Shown here: positions 1 to 11,311 of the stretch, piece after piece | Layout: each line of letters starts with the position of its first letter | Position numbering within the stretch: position 1 is the first letter of the stretch | NCBI RefSeq assembly: GCF_035222375.1 | Contig: NC_085890.1 | Coordinates: 2,418,001-2,482,000 of the forward strand | Direction: 5' to 3' | From: Podospora pseudocomata | Taxonomy: Eukaryota > Ascomycota > Sordariomycetes > Sordariales > Podosporaceae | DNA length: 64,000 nt | Program-made: the position numbers and the translations under genes | Notes under the pieces: generated by a model | What the model was told of the DNA's origin: nothing | What the model saw: only the letters and a program-made list of their open reading frames with translations | Database searches by the model: none

Positions 1-2165
1 TAGTGCCAGGTAGGGCGATGTGGGGATGGCGAAGTGGCGGACGGATGGGTGAAGAGTGAAGAGAGAAGAACCGAAGTCCGTGGGGAGATGGACTTTATGA
101 ACGAGTGTTGCAGGTCAAAAATTGTTGAACAGAAAAATGACCAGGACAAGCACCATTGACACAAAGCCAGTTCCCAAAATGTGTTCCGGATTGGATGGAG
201 AGCCGAACTGCTGGGGAAGCAGGGAAAAGAGAGAAACTTTAAAAGAAAGCGTCAAACCTCAGTTCCAAGCTCGAGTCAGGCAACGGCAAGCACATCCCTA
301 CCATGCCGTTCATGCTCCGGCCGATCTCGGTGAACGAATTGAGGCGCGGGAACACCGGCAGGGACGTCCCATCGCCACCGAGGAGGATACCCCGATGGTT
401 ATCCCGATGGCTGTTGCTGGCTGGCCAGTATCATCAGATGAGCAGCTGTTCACCCAACGGCCCCGGAAAGAGCCGTCCCCAGAGTTCGTGAGTAACCAGC
501 ACCGGTCCAAAACACTAGCTTCCATTACCCAATGCCGCAGGGTCTCAAGGGCTTCGGGCTATCCTCACACGGTGTGCTGTCAAGGCCAGGACCCCTCTGC
601 AAGCCCTAGGCTGTCCTTGCTCCTGCATGTCGCAGACGGAGTTCATGGCCGGCCGGTCCACCCTCCCCGCATGAAGCATCTCTCCCACAGGTTCTAGAAG
701 ATGAGAAGCGGCAAACGGCGTATCTGCGAAGCCCTGTGTTCATGTGGCGGCTGGAGAATGTGTTGATTGTGGGGGCGCGGTAGCGGACATTCCAATGTGT
801 GTACCGGTAGACGAATTGCCGTATCACTGGGAAAACACCATAGGGCAAAAACGGTTCATCTCGACAGGCCAGGAACCAGCAATGAGCCAACTGCCAGTAG
901 CGCCGGTACTTTGGTAGCTGGTGTGGTGACGACACTGTGGGACCCCTCAAACGCAGAAAAGGCGCCGTCTCGCCAGCCTCACGCTGATGTCCGCGGCAAA
1001 GCTTATATTCCCCCTGATGCCCAATGCCAATGGCTGCGCTTGCACCGAGGAGGCACGGAGGTAGCACCCTGAAAAAGCTTGGTTCAACTGCGCTGTTCCG
1101 GACTGTCTGCGCCGTCTCCAGAGATCGTTGGAAGAGCTCGAGGTGTTAAATGGACCGGGATTCACATTCTCGGGATCCTCGATGATTCCATCTCCAGCTC
1201 AGGCGGTGAAAATTGAGATGGTCGGCAACGTGCGAGATCGGTGTTGTCTCTCCGGGATCCCATCTCTCGTTCGCTGGGGGAGGCGGTGCAAACCCCAGAA
1301 TGCAACTGCCAGTCTCCACCAGCCGCTGATGGGCGAGGCTTTTGTTGATGACCAATGCCAAACTTGTGAAGAAAACACTTAGTCACGGTTTGCTTGGACC
1401 TGTCGTATATGTTTAATGTGGCCGCCTTGGTCTCTTGGAGTCTCTTGGGCACAGCAAGCCCAGATCTTTCGGGTGATCGTCTCGGGAGTCCACATTTTGT
1501 TTTGCCTTCTCAACATGTCTCTGAGTCATCAAGTAGACCGGCACTTGAGAGGTCTGTTGTGAAGCTGAGAAAGAACGGGAGAGCGGACCATTGTTGAAGG
1601 TGGAAGAAGCCAAGAAGTTGGTTTTGGCTTCAGAAGCCGTGGAAGCATCCAATATTGACTTCATGCAAGATGCCAGGAAGTGTGCGCTTGGCACACATTC
1701 CCGAATCAAGTGAAGTCTGGGCATTGAAAAGATCACAACCCTAACCCTTCGTTGGAATCCGGTGGCACTATCTGTGGCTGAAGCGAAGCAAGGTGTGGCG
1801 CACATGAGGCTTGGCCTCCACACTGAAAGTAAACAAACGGAGCGTGTTCTAGCCAATCAACGACGTCTGGCATTTTATTGACTGCGACTTCCCTGCTCCC
1901 CCTCCAAATGTCAATGGATCCCACAGTTTGACTTTTGACACCATCACCAAACACGCGACTTGGGCCGACGATCCAAGCCTTCCTCGATTGGCCCGTGATT
2001 GATTATTATCTGATATCGCCAGACGACAATGTCCGTATGTTATTGTTGAGGAGAAACGAACCCAACCCATATTCCAGTTAGCGGTAGCGGTAGCCGACTC
2101 GATCGCGTCTTAACTCGCGACAAACCCTCGAAACTCGACCTCTCTGAGCAAACAACCACACAAAA
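1..2165. other. Left-edge stretch without a recognised gene
   Basis: Several open frames of 60-190 codons occur on both strands here, but none shows a known domain, plausible splice structure or consistent codon use. A short telomere-like run AACCCTAACCC lies at 1737-1747. The last few hundred bases are the likely promoter and 5' leader of the gene starting at 2166. Confidence 0.5.
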
Positions 2166-4888
2166 ATGTCTATGATGGACTCGGAGGACGTGTTCTTCTG
2201 CCTTGAGAACCGGCTGGCATCGTTCCAAGCAACACAACCTGCCTCCAAAGGCAGAGCCTCCAATGCAAACTCTCGCGGTCCAAAACAGCTGCAATGGCCA
2301 CACAAAACCCTCTCCCCTGTCGCGGTAAGCTTCCTAGCTAATTTCCCTCGGGGTTTCAAGACTGACTTTTGCTGTGATAGTTTGCAAAAGCCGGATTCTT
2401 CTTCGAGCCATACCCGCAAAACCCCGACAATGTTGTGTGCTTTTTGTGCGACAAGGCACTCGACGGGTGGGAAGAGCATGACAATCCTCTGGAGGAACAC
2501 CTGAAGCACTCGCCAACGTGCGGGTGGGCCATCATGGCAGCCATCGAGGCCGGCATGGGCAACTACGGGAAGGTACACCCTCTCGACCCGTTCATGGTCG
2601 AGGCCCGCAAAGCAACGTTTGCCGGCAGGTGGCCCTACGAGACCAAAAAGGGCTTCAAGTGCAAGACTAAAAAGGTAGGAACGACGAACCTTTGACCGTT
2701 GGCCCAAGACTGACTCGCCGGAACATAGCTTGTCGAGGCCGGCTTGAAGTACACACCATCGCGGGGGGCGGAGGACATGGCCACGTGCGCCTACTGCCAA
2801 CTCGGCCTCGATGGATGGGAGTCGGACGACAACCCGTGGGACGAACACTACAACCGTGCGCCCGAATGCCCATTCTTCACTCTCATCAGCTCGCAGCCGG
2901 CACCAAAGAAGTCGGGGAGAGCCAAGGCAGCTAGACCCTCCAAGGCCTCGCGGCTCTCGGTGCAGTCCATTGCTACCATCGCCACTGGTGCCTCCGACTT
3001 GACCTCTGTTGGAGACCTCACCCTCGACCAAGACGACAGTGTTATGACAACTGCGTCCACCATGACCCAAGGTGCCAAGAAGACGACAAAGGGACGCAAG
3101 GCGACTACTGCAAAGGGCCGGAAGACCAAAGCAAAGAAGGAAGAGGTTGTCGAGATACACGAAGACGAACCGCAAGTAGAAGCACCTCCACCAAAGCCCG
3201 CCAGAGGACGTAAGCGTTCTAGCGACACAATGGAGGAACCTTCCATGATCAACGCCGAGGCTCCAGCTCCCAAGAAACGGGCCACACGCACCAAGAAGAA
3301 CGCTGCCGTAGAGCCGCCCGCAGCGACACAAGACGTTGATATGGTCGATGTCATTGAGCAGCCACCACCCCCTGCCAAGAAGAAGGGCCGGGGGCCCATC
3401 ACAAAGTCCCGCAAGGTCTTGCAAGCCTCGGTCCAGTCGGAGCCATTGGATGTGCCAGATGACGATGAGATTGAGCGCCAATTAGAAGCCGATCTCGACC
3501 GGTACGAAGAGCCAGCTCTCGAAGAACCAGTTGTCGAAGAACCAATCATCGAAGAGCCGGTTGTCGAAGAGCCAGCTGCTGCAGAGCCGGTTGTCGCAGA
3601 ACCCGAGGTGGAAGCGCCATGGCCAAAGACAAAAGGAAGGCCCAAGAAATCTACCACTGCACGCAAGACAAGTCAGGCGGAGGAAGAGAGCAGGATACAC
3701 CCCATGTTCGACGCAACACCTGCGGAACCTGACGAGGCCGAGATCGATGCTGAATACAAGGCTCTCCTCGCCGAGGTTGATCCAGAACCAGAGGAGCCAG
3801 AGGAGCAAGAGATCATGGTCCCGAAGAAGGGACGGAAGGCAGGGACTCGGAAAACATCAAAGACGAAGAAGCCTAAGGAGCCTGTGGCCGAACCAGAACC
3901 TGTGGATGAGATCGCAGAAGCTCCTGTGCCATCAGTCGGTGATGTCCAGTACCCACCCCTTAAGATGGAGGATGCCGTGCCAGAACCTGAGGCCAAGTCA
4001 GAGCCTCAACCAGAAGAAGTTGATCCGGATGCCAGCAGCGGTACTGTTGTAATCCAGCCTGTGAAGAGGGGTCGCGGTCGTCCCTCAAAGAAGTCTTTGG
4101 CTGAACGGGCATCTCTCGAGGCACGGGCGTCTCTGGAGGTCCGGGCATCACTCGACGCACGAGCGTCCGTTGAGGACGTCGAACCGGCACCAGGCCCACG
4201 ACGATCATCTGCCAGAATAATCAAAGCTCACGAGTCTGTTTTAGCGAAGACGACGACGCCGGAACCGGTCCAGGTTGAGAAGAAGCCTGCCAAACCTCCA
4301 ACACCACCACCCGCCCCAGTTGTCGAAGCTGCACCTGTCCCACCGACCCCGATGAGAACCAACAAGTCTCTTCCGCCACCTCCTCCTTCATCTGCCAGCC
4401 AGCACCCATCAACGCCGAGAACACAACCCAGCCGACGGGCGAAACAAGCAACCATGTCCCCTTCGCCGTCGCCGCAGTCCTCGGATGCAGAAAACACACG
4501 GCGATCGCTGACCAAGACAACAGCTGTTAGCGTCGTCTCCAACAGAGTTGCGCTAGCACCAGTTGTTGCCACCCCGAGTCGGAGTTCCCCGTCAAAACGA
4601 GCTACGCTGGGTGGACTTCAGAGTGCCACGCCCTGGCAGCCGACAGATCTCGAGATGGTGTTTTCACCATCGAACAATCCAAACAAGGAGAATGGTGTCT
4701 CCAGGTTGCTGAGGAAGGGCAAGGACTTGACCAGCCCTGAGAAGGGCATGACGGTGGAGGAGTGGATTTACCACAATGCTGAGCTGGCAGAGCAGATGCT
4801 CAAGATGGAGTGTGAGAATATGGTCTCGGCCTTTGAGAGGGAGGGTACGAGAGCGATGAGGGTGTTGGAGGGGCTGATTGTTGAGTAG
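2166..4888 (+). CDS. BIR1: Bir1/survivin-like chromosomal passenger protein, two BIR domains
   Basis: Three exons (2166-2324, 2381-2674, 2729-4888; both introns phase 0) give about 870 residues. Two BIR zinc domains lie in the first ~210 residues. Each has the CxxC...H...C pattern: CFLC, then HLKHSPTC, in the first; CAYC, then HYNRAPEC, in the second. The long middle is low complexity, rich in K/R, P and E, with repeated EEPVVEEP-type units, several AT-hook-like cores (RGRGRPSKK is the best) and a short RASLEA/RASLEV/RASLDA repeat. The C-terminus has a conserved-looking helical end (TVEEWIYHNAELAEQ) of the kind that contacts INCENP/borealin partners. Fungal Bir1 proteins carry two BIRs and act in the Aurora B/Ipl1 passenger complex at centromeres and the spindle. 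The first intron falls inside BIR 1. Identity is strong; DNA binding through AT-hooks is inference. Confidence 0.9.
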
Positions 4889-5610
4889 ATCAAGGTTGTG
4901 TGGGTTAGCGAGGGTTCAGGGTGCATGGAGCATTGCCGGCATAGTAATAAGGCGCTGTTTGGGTTTCGGGTGGTTTTGCGCTTAGGGTTGTTTAGCTGCT
5001 CAATCAAGGGTTATTGTGTTGTATGCCTCAGACTTTACCTCATCCACACGAAGAACTCATCAAAGGAGGGCGTATTGAAAGCTGCTGAATGTTTGTCAGC
5101 CAGAAGTTATTGGACGCCACTCAGGATCAATCTGCGGCTTTTCTCCCTGGACTTCACCACACCTTGGTGTGTAACACCCCGCATGCTAGACGAATACGCT
5201 CGGTACGCTCTTGTGGTTGGAGCCATATGATTGGAGGGTCGACGGAGATCAACATGAGCATGCATGAGCATTGGATATGTGCACGGTGCATGCACTCGCA
5301 CCAACTACGAAACATCGAGTGAGAGAGCTGTGCGAATGATTACAGGTGGGAGTCGGGCTTGACAATCGCTTTGATCATACATGGCAAGCCCTCCCCACTC
5401 AGGGATAGTTGAGCAGTGAAATGCACCTAATGTATGGCTCACACCCTTCCACACGAGATAAGGTATTCATCCATGTTATATCGTTATATCTACCACTGGG
5501 TCCCTCGCCCATGACCACTCCGTTGTCAATCTTTTTTGGCCGCCCCATCTTACTCTCTCTCCTTGCAAATCCCTTGAAGAAACAAACCACCACCATCAAT
5601 CACCACCATC
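4889..5610. other. Intergenic region between BIR1 and the P450
   Basis: No supported gene. It should hold the 3' end of the BIR1 transcript and the P450 promoter. A CAC/CAT-rich leader immediately precedes the ATG at 5611. Confidence 0.5.
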
Positions 5611-7439
5611 ATGTCCCACATCACCCTCTCCCTCCTCCTCTCCCTAACAGAACTAACCCTCTCCCACCTCTTCCTCCCCCCCCTCCCCATCACTCCTTCT
5701 TACCTCCTCCCCCTTTTCCTCGCGCATTACCTCCCCTTGAAAATCTACTCCCTCTTCCTCCACCCCTTTTATTTCTCCCCGTTACGCACCCTCCCCACAC
5801 CTGGGGGAAACCTCCCCCTGCTAGGCCAAACCCTCACCCTCCTCCGCGCAACCTCCCCCGTGCAAACATACGTTGATTGGGCCAACCGTTACCCACGTGC
5901 CCCGTTTATCCGGTTTTTGGGTCTGTTCCATTCAGAGATGGTACTAGTTGCCAGTCCGGAGGCGCACAAGGAGGTGTTGATGACGCACTGTTATGAGTTT
6001 AAGAAGCCGAATATCATGTACAGGTTTGTTGTGCCCGGGGTTTCTTGTTTTTTCTAGTTTTTTTTTTGTTTTTTTTTGGTTTTTTTTTTACTAAGATGAT
6101 GCACAGGTTTATTGGGGATTTTGTCGGCAGGGGGTTGTTGTTTGCTGAGGGGGGGAGCATAAGATTGCGAGGAGGAGGTTGAATGGGGTTTTTGGGGTAG
6201 GGAGTGTGAGGAGGGTCATGGGGGTGCTTTGGGGGATGGCGGGGGGGTTGGGGGGGGTTGTGGAGGGGATGGTAGGGGAGGAAGGGGAGGGGGTGGTTGA
6301 TGGTGAGTTGATGGTGAACGCTAAAAAAACGGGAAGGGGGCTGATGAAAAAGGGACAGTGAATGAGCTTTATGTCAAGGCTACTATTGATGTGACGGGGG
6401 CGACGATTTTGGGGGTTGAGTTGGGGAATTTGAGGGGGGAGGAAGAAGGGGGGGATATGGAGTATGTTTTTCAGACTTTCGGTTTGGCCATGGAGGTGCT
6501 GATATAGAGGGTAGCTTTCTCACCTCCTTCCGCCGCGTCTTCCAGCAGCCCCCGCTTTCCGCCCTCATCTCCTTCATCAACCTCTTCCTCCCCATCCGCC
6601 GCTTCCTCCCTATCGAGGCCAACCTAGGCTACCTCCGCGCCTCGGCACAACTCCGCCGGATGACCCTCGACATTGTCAAGAACCGCGTCAAAGAACTGGC
6701 TCAACCGGACTATCGCAACCCTGTCAGCAACGGAGCTGACTTGCTCACGATGATGCTAGAGGGGGAGATGTCCCTCAGCAAAGCCGGCGACAAAATGACA
6801 GAAGACCAAATCACGAACGAGCTGCTGACCTTCATCGCGGCGGGGCATGAGACCTCGGCTAATGCCCTCCTGTGGGCGAGCTATGTCTTGGCTGTCCACC
6901 CTGACATACAGACGCGTCTCCGCAGGGAAATCACATCCCATTTCGAGGCTGGCAAAACCCCGACTTATGAGCAGCTCGAGTCGGTTGTTTATCTCCACAA
7001 CTTTTGCAGGGAAATCCTCAGGCGGTATTGTCCTGCGTTGATGACGTTTAGGGAGGCACTGAAAGATCTTACCATTCGTGGCACTTTTATCCCAAGGGGC
7101 ACCGTACTTCTTCTCCTCCCGGCGGTGGCCTCACGGACGGCCTGGGTTTGGGGGGAGGATGTTGACGAGTTCAAGCCGGAGAGGTGGGAGAATTTGGCAG
7201 GGACGGAGGCGGACAGCCCTTATGCTTTTGGGGCGTTTATGCATGGGCCGAGGATATGCATAGGGAAGCAGTTTGCCATGGTTGAGTTCAAGGTTTTGGT
7301 TGTGGAGCTGGTGACCAGGTTTGAGTTTGGGATGACGGAGGAGTTGGAGGGGCTTGGGGGGAGGGAGCCGAGGACGACGAACCCGGGGATGGGGTATGTT
7401 CCTGCTGGGGGGATGAGGGTTAAGTTTAGGAAGATTTGA
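5611..7439 (+). pseudogene. Cytochrome P450 with apparent frame breaks
   Basis: An N-terminal hydrophobic anchor (residues ~1-50) is followed by a Pro-rich hinge (LRTLPTPGGNLPLLG). The I-helix motif AGHETS, the EXXR motif (REILRR) and the heme loop FGAFMHGPRICIGKQ with its cysteine ligand are all present, so this is a fungal microsomal monooxygenase. Introns fit at 6024-6106 and 6303-6358. Two frame changes remain that no intron explains. One is at a run of seven G (6149-6155), after which the conserved continuation EHKIARRRLNG appears in another frame. The other lies between about 6480 and 6515, before GSFLTSFRRVFQQ. Everything else is intact to the stop at 7437-7439. Either the gene was lost recently or the assembly has homopolymer errors. 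Substrate is unknown, and no biosynthetic neighbours are evident. Confidence 0.75.
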
Positions 7440-7880
7440 TTCTTTTTTGGGGTGTTGAATCGAATATTTTGTATCACCACATGGACGGCATTACCGGTGA
7501 CTTTGGGGGTTACATGAACATTTTGAGTTTGATTTGGACACCGTTTGTCAAGTTGAGCACTTGTTTCTAGAAAAAATTTCTATTTATGATACTGTGCAAG
7601 CTGAGAAAAGAGAAGAAAAGCTGTGAGAATACCTAGAAAACAGATACAAAGGAAGTTAGATGAGAGGTAGTGTGAAATGCCCAGTTCATAAATCCAAAAG
7701 CCCCTTGTCAGGCCTTCAAAATCGGCGCTTGACCATGGCTTTCAAGATCAAGCCCTGACAAGTATCTTTGCCGGTTACCTAAGTTCAGCGGTTATAGTGC
7801 CTCTCTCCGAGACCATTCACCAAAATATTGTTTTTTTTTTCGCATAAGGGATGATTTCTCTCTCCGCCGACTTGGTGCTT

Positions 7881-7945
7881 CATCCTAGTCCATCATCCTA
7901 GTCCATCATCCTAGTCCATCATCCTAGTCCATCATCCTAGTCCAT
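7881..7945. repeat. 13-bp tandem repeat, five copies
   Basis: Five perfect copies of CATCCTAGTCCAT stand head to tail, followed by a partial sixth (CATCC). The perfection indicates a recent expansion. Confidence 0.95.
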
Positions 7946-8963
7946 CATCCGGAAGATCTCCCGGACACGCTTCTCTAGCGTGTCTTCACCATCTTGGCGT
8001 CCGGAAAAAGATCACCCATTCGTGGCTTCTTCAGCCGAGCTGGGTTGGCTAGCCACCAAGGCCCATGACGGAGAGCGAATAGCGTATCGCTCAAGCCAAA
8101 TGGTGGGTGGACGGTACCTAGGGAGCATGTCAAAGGACTGGGAATACGGGGCGCCAGACTGGTTGAAAGCGGTGTTGTGAGGCCGAGTCGAGAGAGGCCC
8201 CGACCACGCCTACATGATACATCTACCGGAACACGGTTTTAGTCGTGTATCGTCCACCGCGGCCAACGGGAAACATGGACACGGGGGTTTGTAGAAGCGA
8301 TGGAAGTCGACTTCTTGGAGCCAGGGTTGCAAGCACCTGACGTGTTGGTTGAGGAAGGAAAGCCCCCAAGGTATCTCGAGAATGGCTAAATAGGTAGGTA
8401 GAATACACCACAGGAAGGCATCGACATAGCCTAGAGGCGGAGAAAGCAGCGTCATGTGAAGGTTCAAGTCTCTACTGACCTCTATCATGGCCTTTGCTTC
8501 TTCGCCGCTAATCATGAAGAGCGGTGGTGCCCGGTCGTGGCTTTATTACAGGAGGGTGAATAGTAAACACGACGGGTAAAGACAAGGTTTGCTTGACCAC
8601 CCCAGCGCATGCTGATTCGCCGGCTATCATTCCAAACTTGAGTACTTAAGGTAGGCTATGAAAAGGGTACTAGGTTGAGAAGATGGTGAGATTGAAGTAA
8701 TTGGAGAATAATCGTTAAAAGCAAGTATATATGAAAGATTGGCAAAGCAGTGGGCTGTTGCTGTGAGCAGCGCAAGTCTGTGCTTCAATAGCCGATGAGC
8801 ATCTCAGGGGTTTTGTTTACATGCCCCTGTTTTCCTCGACTGCACGCCATATTCAGGGGCTGAGCTGATATCTTGGCTTGTACAACACGGTCTAGAATAG
8901 GCTTGTCTCCGTGGAAATCATCTACTGAATATTCATCTTGCTCGAAGAATTTCCATTTGTGCC

Positions 8964-8982
8964 AAAAAAAAAAAAAAAAAAA
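8964..8982. repeat. A19 homopolymer run
   Basis: Nineteen uninterrupted A residues in non-coding DNA. No target-site duplication or adjacent retroelement body was recognised. Confidence 0.9.
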
Positions 8983-9422
8983 GCCATTTTTGTGAACAAG
9001 CACACGAGAGGATCACAGCAACAAAAGCAATCGGCAACGCTAATATCCCAAGTGTCGGCCCGAGCAGCCACCAAGCCGAAGCATCCGCACCGAAAGAGGG
9101 GCAATTGTCTCCACTACGAAGGAAGGATCACCCGATGCAAAGAACCAAGAACCCGAAACTGGCTCTCTATTTATGAGAAGGGGTTACATTGAATGGCGAA
9201 TGAAGTTAAACGTAGTAGTAGATTAAAATAAAGAGACGCATGTTAAATACTCCTCAGCCAACCCCCTGACGAGTGAGTCAACATCGTGACATGGTTTTAG
9301 TCCATCACCACCAGACATAAAGTCAGCACCTTTGACTCCATTGATCCGAACTTGAGTAAATCCCTTATACACATCCCCCCAATCGTCAACAAAAACGAAC
9401 AAAAAAGAAAAACAAAACAAAA

Positions 9423-11030
9423 ATGCAAACCTCCTCCCAAGACATCGCCGCCACGGCCACCGAGTTCGGCATCTCCACCAGAGGCGCCTACAACCAGCTG
9501 TACATGCGCGGATGGAGCTTTTTCGAACAATGTCTAGCAACACCGTGGTCACCCGCGACTCCCGATGGGGTGTAAGTCACATAAACACACACACACACAC
9601 ACATACACACACATACACACCCAGCCTCAAGACTCACACCACTGACACCATACCCACACACACACAAGAATCAACCTAGGCGTGGCAGAAAACTCCCTTA
9701 TGCACAACCAAATCGTCAAATTCATCAAGCAAAACACTCAAGTCGACCCAATCAGCCAACTCACCTACGGCAACGGCCCACGAGGCTCCCCCCGTCTCCA
9801 GCGTGCCCTAGCCAGCTTTCTGAACAGAAAGTTCTCACCCCTTGAGCCGGCAAAGAGTGATGACATCATCGTCATGGCCGGCGTGACGCCCGTGATAGAT
9901 GCTCTGACATGGGCGCTGTGCAACGAGGGGGAGGGAATCATCATCCCCCAGCCGTACTACACTGCCTTCGCGACCGACATCCCCGGTAGAGCAAGAGGGG
10001 TGATAATCCCGGCCACATTTCAAGATATCGAGGGATACAAAGGGTTTGACGATGTTTTTGACGCGGAGATGAACGTCCAGGCTCTGGAGACGGCCCTCAG
10101 CAATGCTGAGAGCAAGGGCGTCAAGGCGAAGGGGCTTATGCTGGTCAAGTGAGCACCTCTGGCTTTGGGTTGGGGTGTAGGTACTGACTGTTGACACAGC
10201 CCGCACAACCCGCTCGGGAGATGTTATCCTCCAGAGACGATCAGGGCCATCGCTGGTTTTTGTCAAGCTCATAACCTCCACCTCATCAGCGATGAGATTT
10301 ACGCTCAGTCTATCTACAACAACCCAGACGCCACAGACGTAGTGCCGTTTACATCTGCCCTCGCGCTGGATCTCCCTATTGACACCCAAAAACTCCACGT
10401 TGCATACGGCGCAAGCAAAGACTTTTGCGCCAACGGTCTCAGATTGGGGATGCTGCACACCCGGAACAGGGGACTGATGGGCGCGATGGCGAGCAATGCC
10501 ATGCTTGGCTGGCCGCCGTACTTGGTGCAGGACATTTGGGCCGCCATGCTGGAGGACACCGATTACACTGACGAGTTCCTGGGGAAGAACCGGGAGCTGC
10601 TGGGGGAGTCATACAAGGTTGTGACTGATTTTTTGAGGGAGCAAGGGGTGGGATACTATGGGAATTCGTAAGTCACCACGGATGAGCTAGTGAGGAAAAA
10701 TGCTGACAATGGGATGGGGAAAGAAACGCGGGTATGTTTCTTTGGATAGATCTCAGACGGCACTTGGTTGGGAAGAAGGAGGGTGGACAACCGCCTGAGT
10801 TGAGGGTTGGGAAATTGAGCCCGGGGGATTTGGAGAGGTATCTGGAGAGGGAACAGCATATTTGGAAGGTTTTGGGTGAGAATAAGATCTTGTTGGCTAT
10901 GGGCAGTGTGTTTGCGAGTGAGGAGCTGGGGTGGTTTAGGATGACGTTTAGTGCGTCGAGGCCGGCGTTGGAGATTGGGTTGGAGAGGTTGAAGAGGGTA
11001 TTTGATGCGCTGAAGCGAAGTCAACTGTAA
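9423..11030 (+). CDS. PLP-dependent aminotransferase, class I/II (ACC synthase-like)
   Basis: Four exons (9423-9571, 9669-10148, 10200-10667, 10724-11030) give about 467 residues. Fold-type I aminotransferase features appear in order: an N-terminal DGVINLGVAEN signature typical of ACC-synthase-like enzymes, YGNGPRGSPRLQRALA, the PHNPLG motif, SDEIYA, and the lysine in YGASKDFCANGLRLG that forms the internal aldimine. A C-terminal ELGWFRMTFS holds the arginine expected to bind the substrate carboxylate. The family ranges from ACC synthase to aromatic or alkyl-amino-acid aminotransferases, so the substrate cannot be fixed. The first intron carries a CA microsatellite. DDB1 follows on the same strand about 280 bp downstream. 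Confidence 0.88.
9584..9620. repeat. CA microsatellite inside an intron
   Basis: A (CA)n tract with a few CATA interruptions lies just after the donor of the first aminotransferase intron. A second CA tract sits right before its acceptor (about 9655-9666). Confidence 0.9.
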
Positions 11031-11311
11031 ATACAGCGGAGGGTTGGCTGGGTTGGGTCGCGTGTTTGCGACGCGCCGCCGCGGGGTCAAATGCAATTAA
11101 GGGAGATAAGCGGGAACAAAAGTGGTTGAGCTTAATCTTATCTCCGACAATTGATTGCATCACCAATCCAACTGATCGTTCGTTCGTCCTCCACTTCAAG
11201 CAGAGCCGCAAAGCTCTGCAACAGCCCTCCCTATACTGCCGCTTCTTTCTGTCTTCTTCTCTTGTTGTTTGCGAGCGATATTGATACCCAGATCCGAGAT
11301 TGTTTCCGTCA

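Larger units (their letters stand above)
7440..9422. other. Gene-poor interval with simple repeats
   Basis: About 2 kb without a recognisable gene. Open frames at 7980-8180 (+) and 8210-8515 (-) have no recognised motif. It contains a 13-bp tandem repeat (7881-7945) and an A19 run (8964-8982). The right end carries the A-rich leader of the aminotransferase gene. Confidence 0.5.

Noticed and set aside
122-1452. Several overlapping open frames of 60-190 codons on both strands
   Set aside because: No domain, no consistent start or splice sites, and mutually overlapping; most likely chance frames in GC-rich DNA.
2078-3666. Long minus-strand frames (up to 467 codons) opposite BIR1
   Set aside because: They are antisense shadows of a well-supported gene with BIR motifs; composition is Leu/Gly/Ser-rich without motifs.
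8210-8515. Minus-strand frame of 101 codons with hydrophobic stretches
   Set aside because: No family recognised, no plausible partner exon, surrounded by non-coding repeats.
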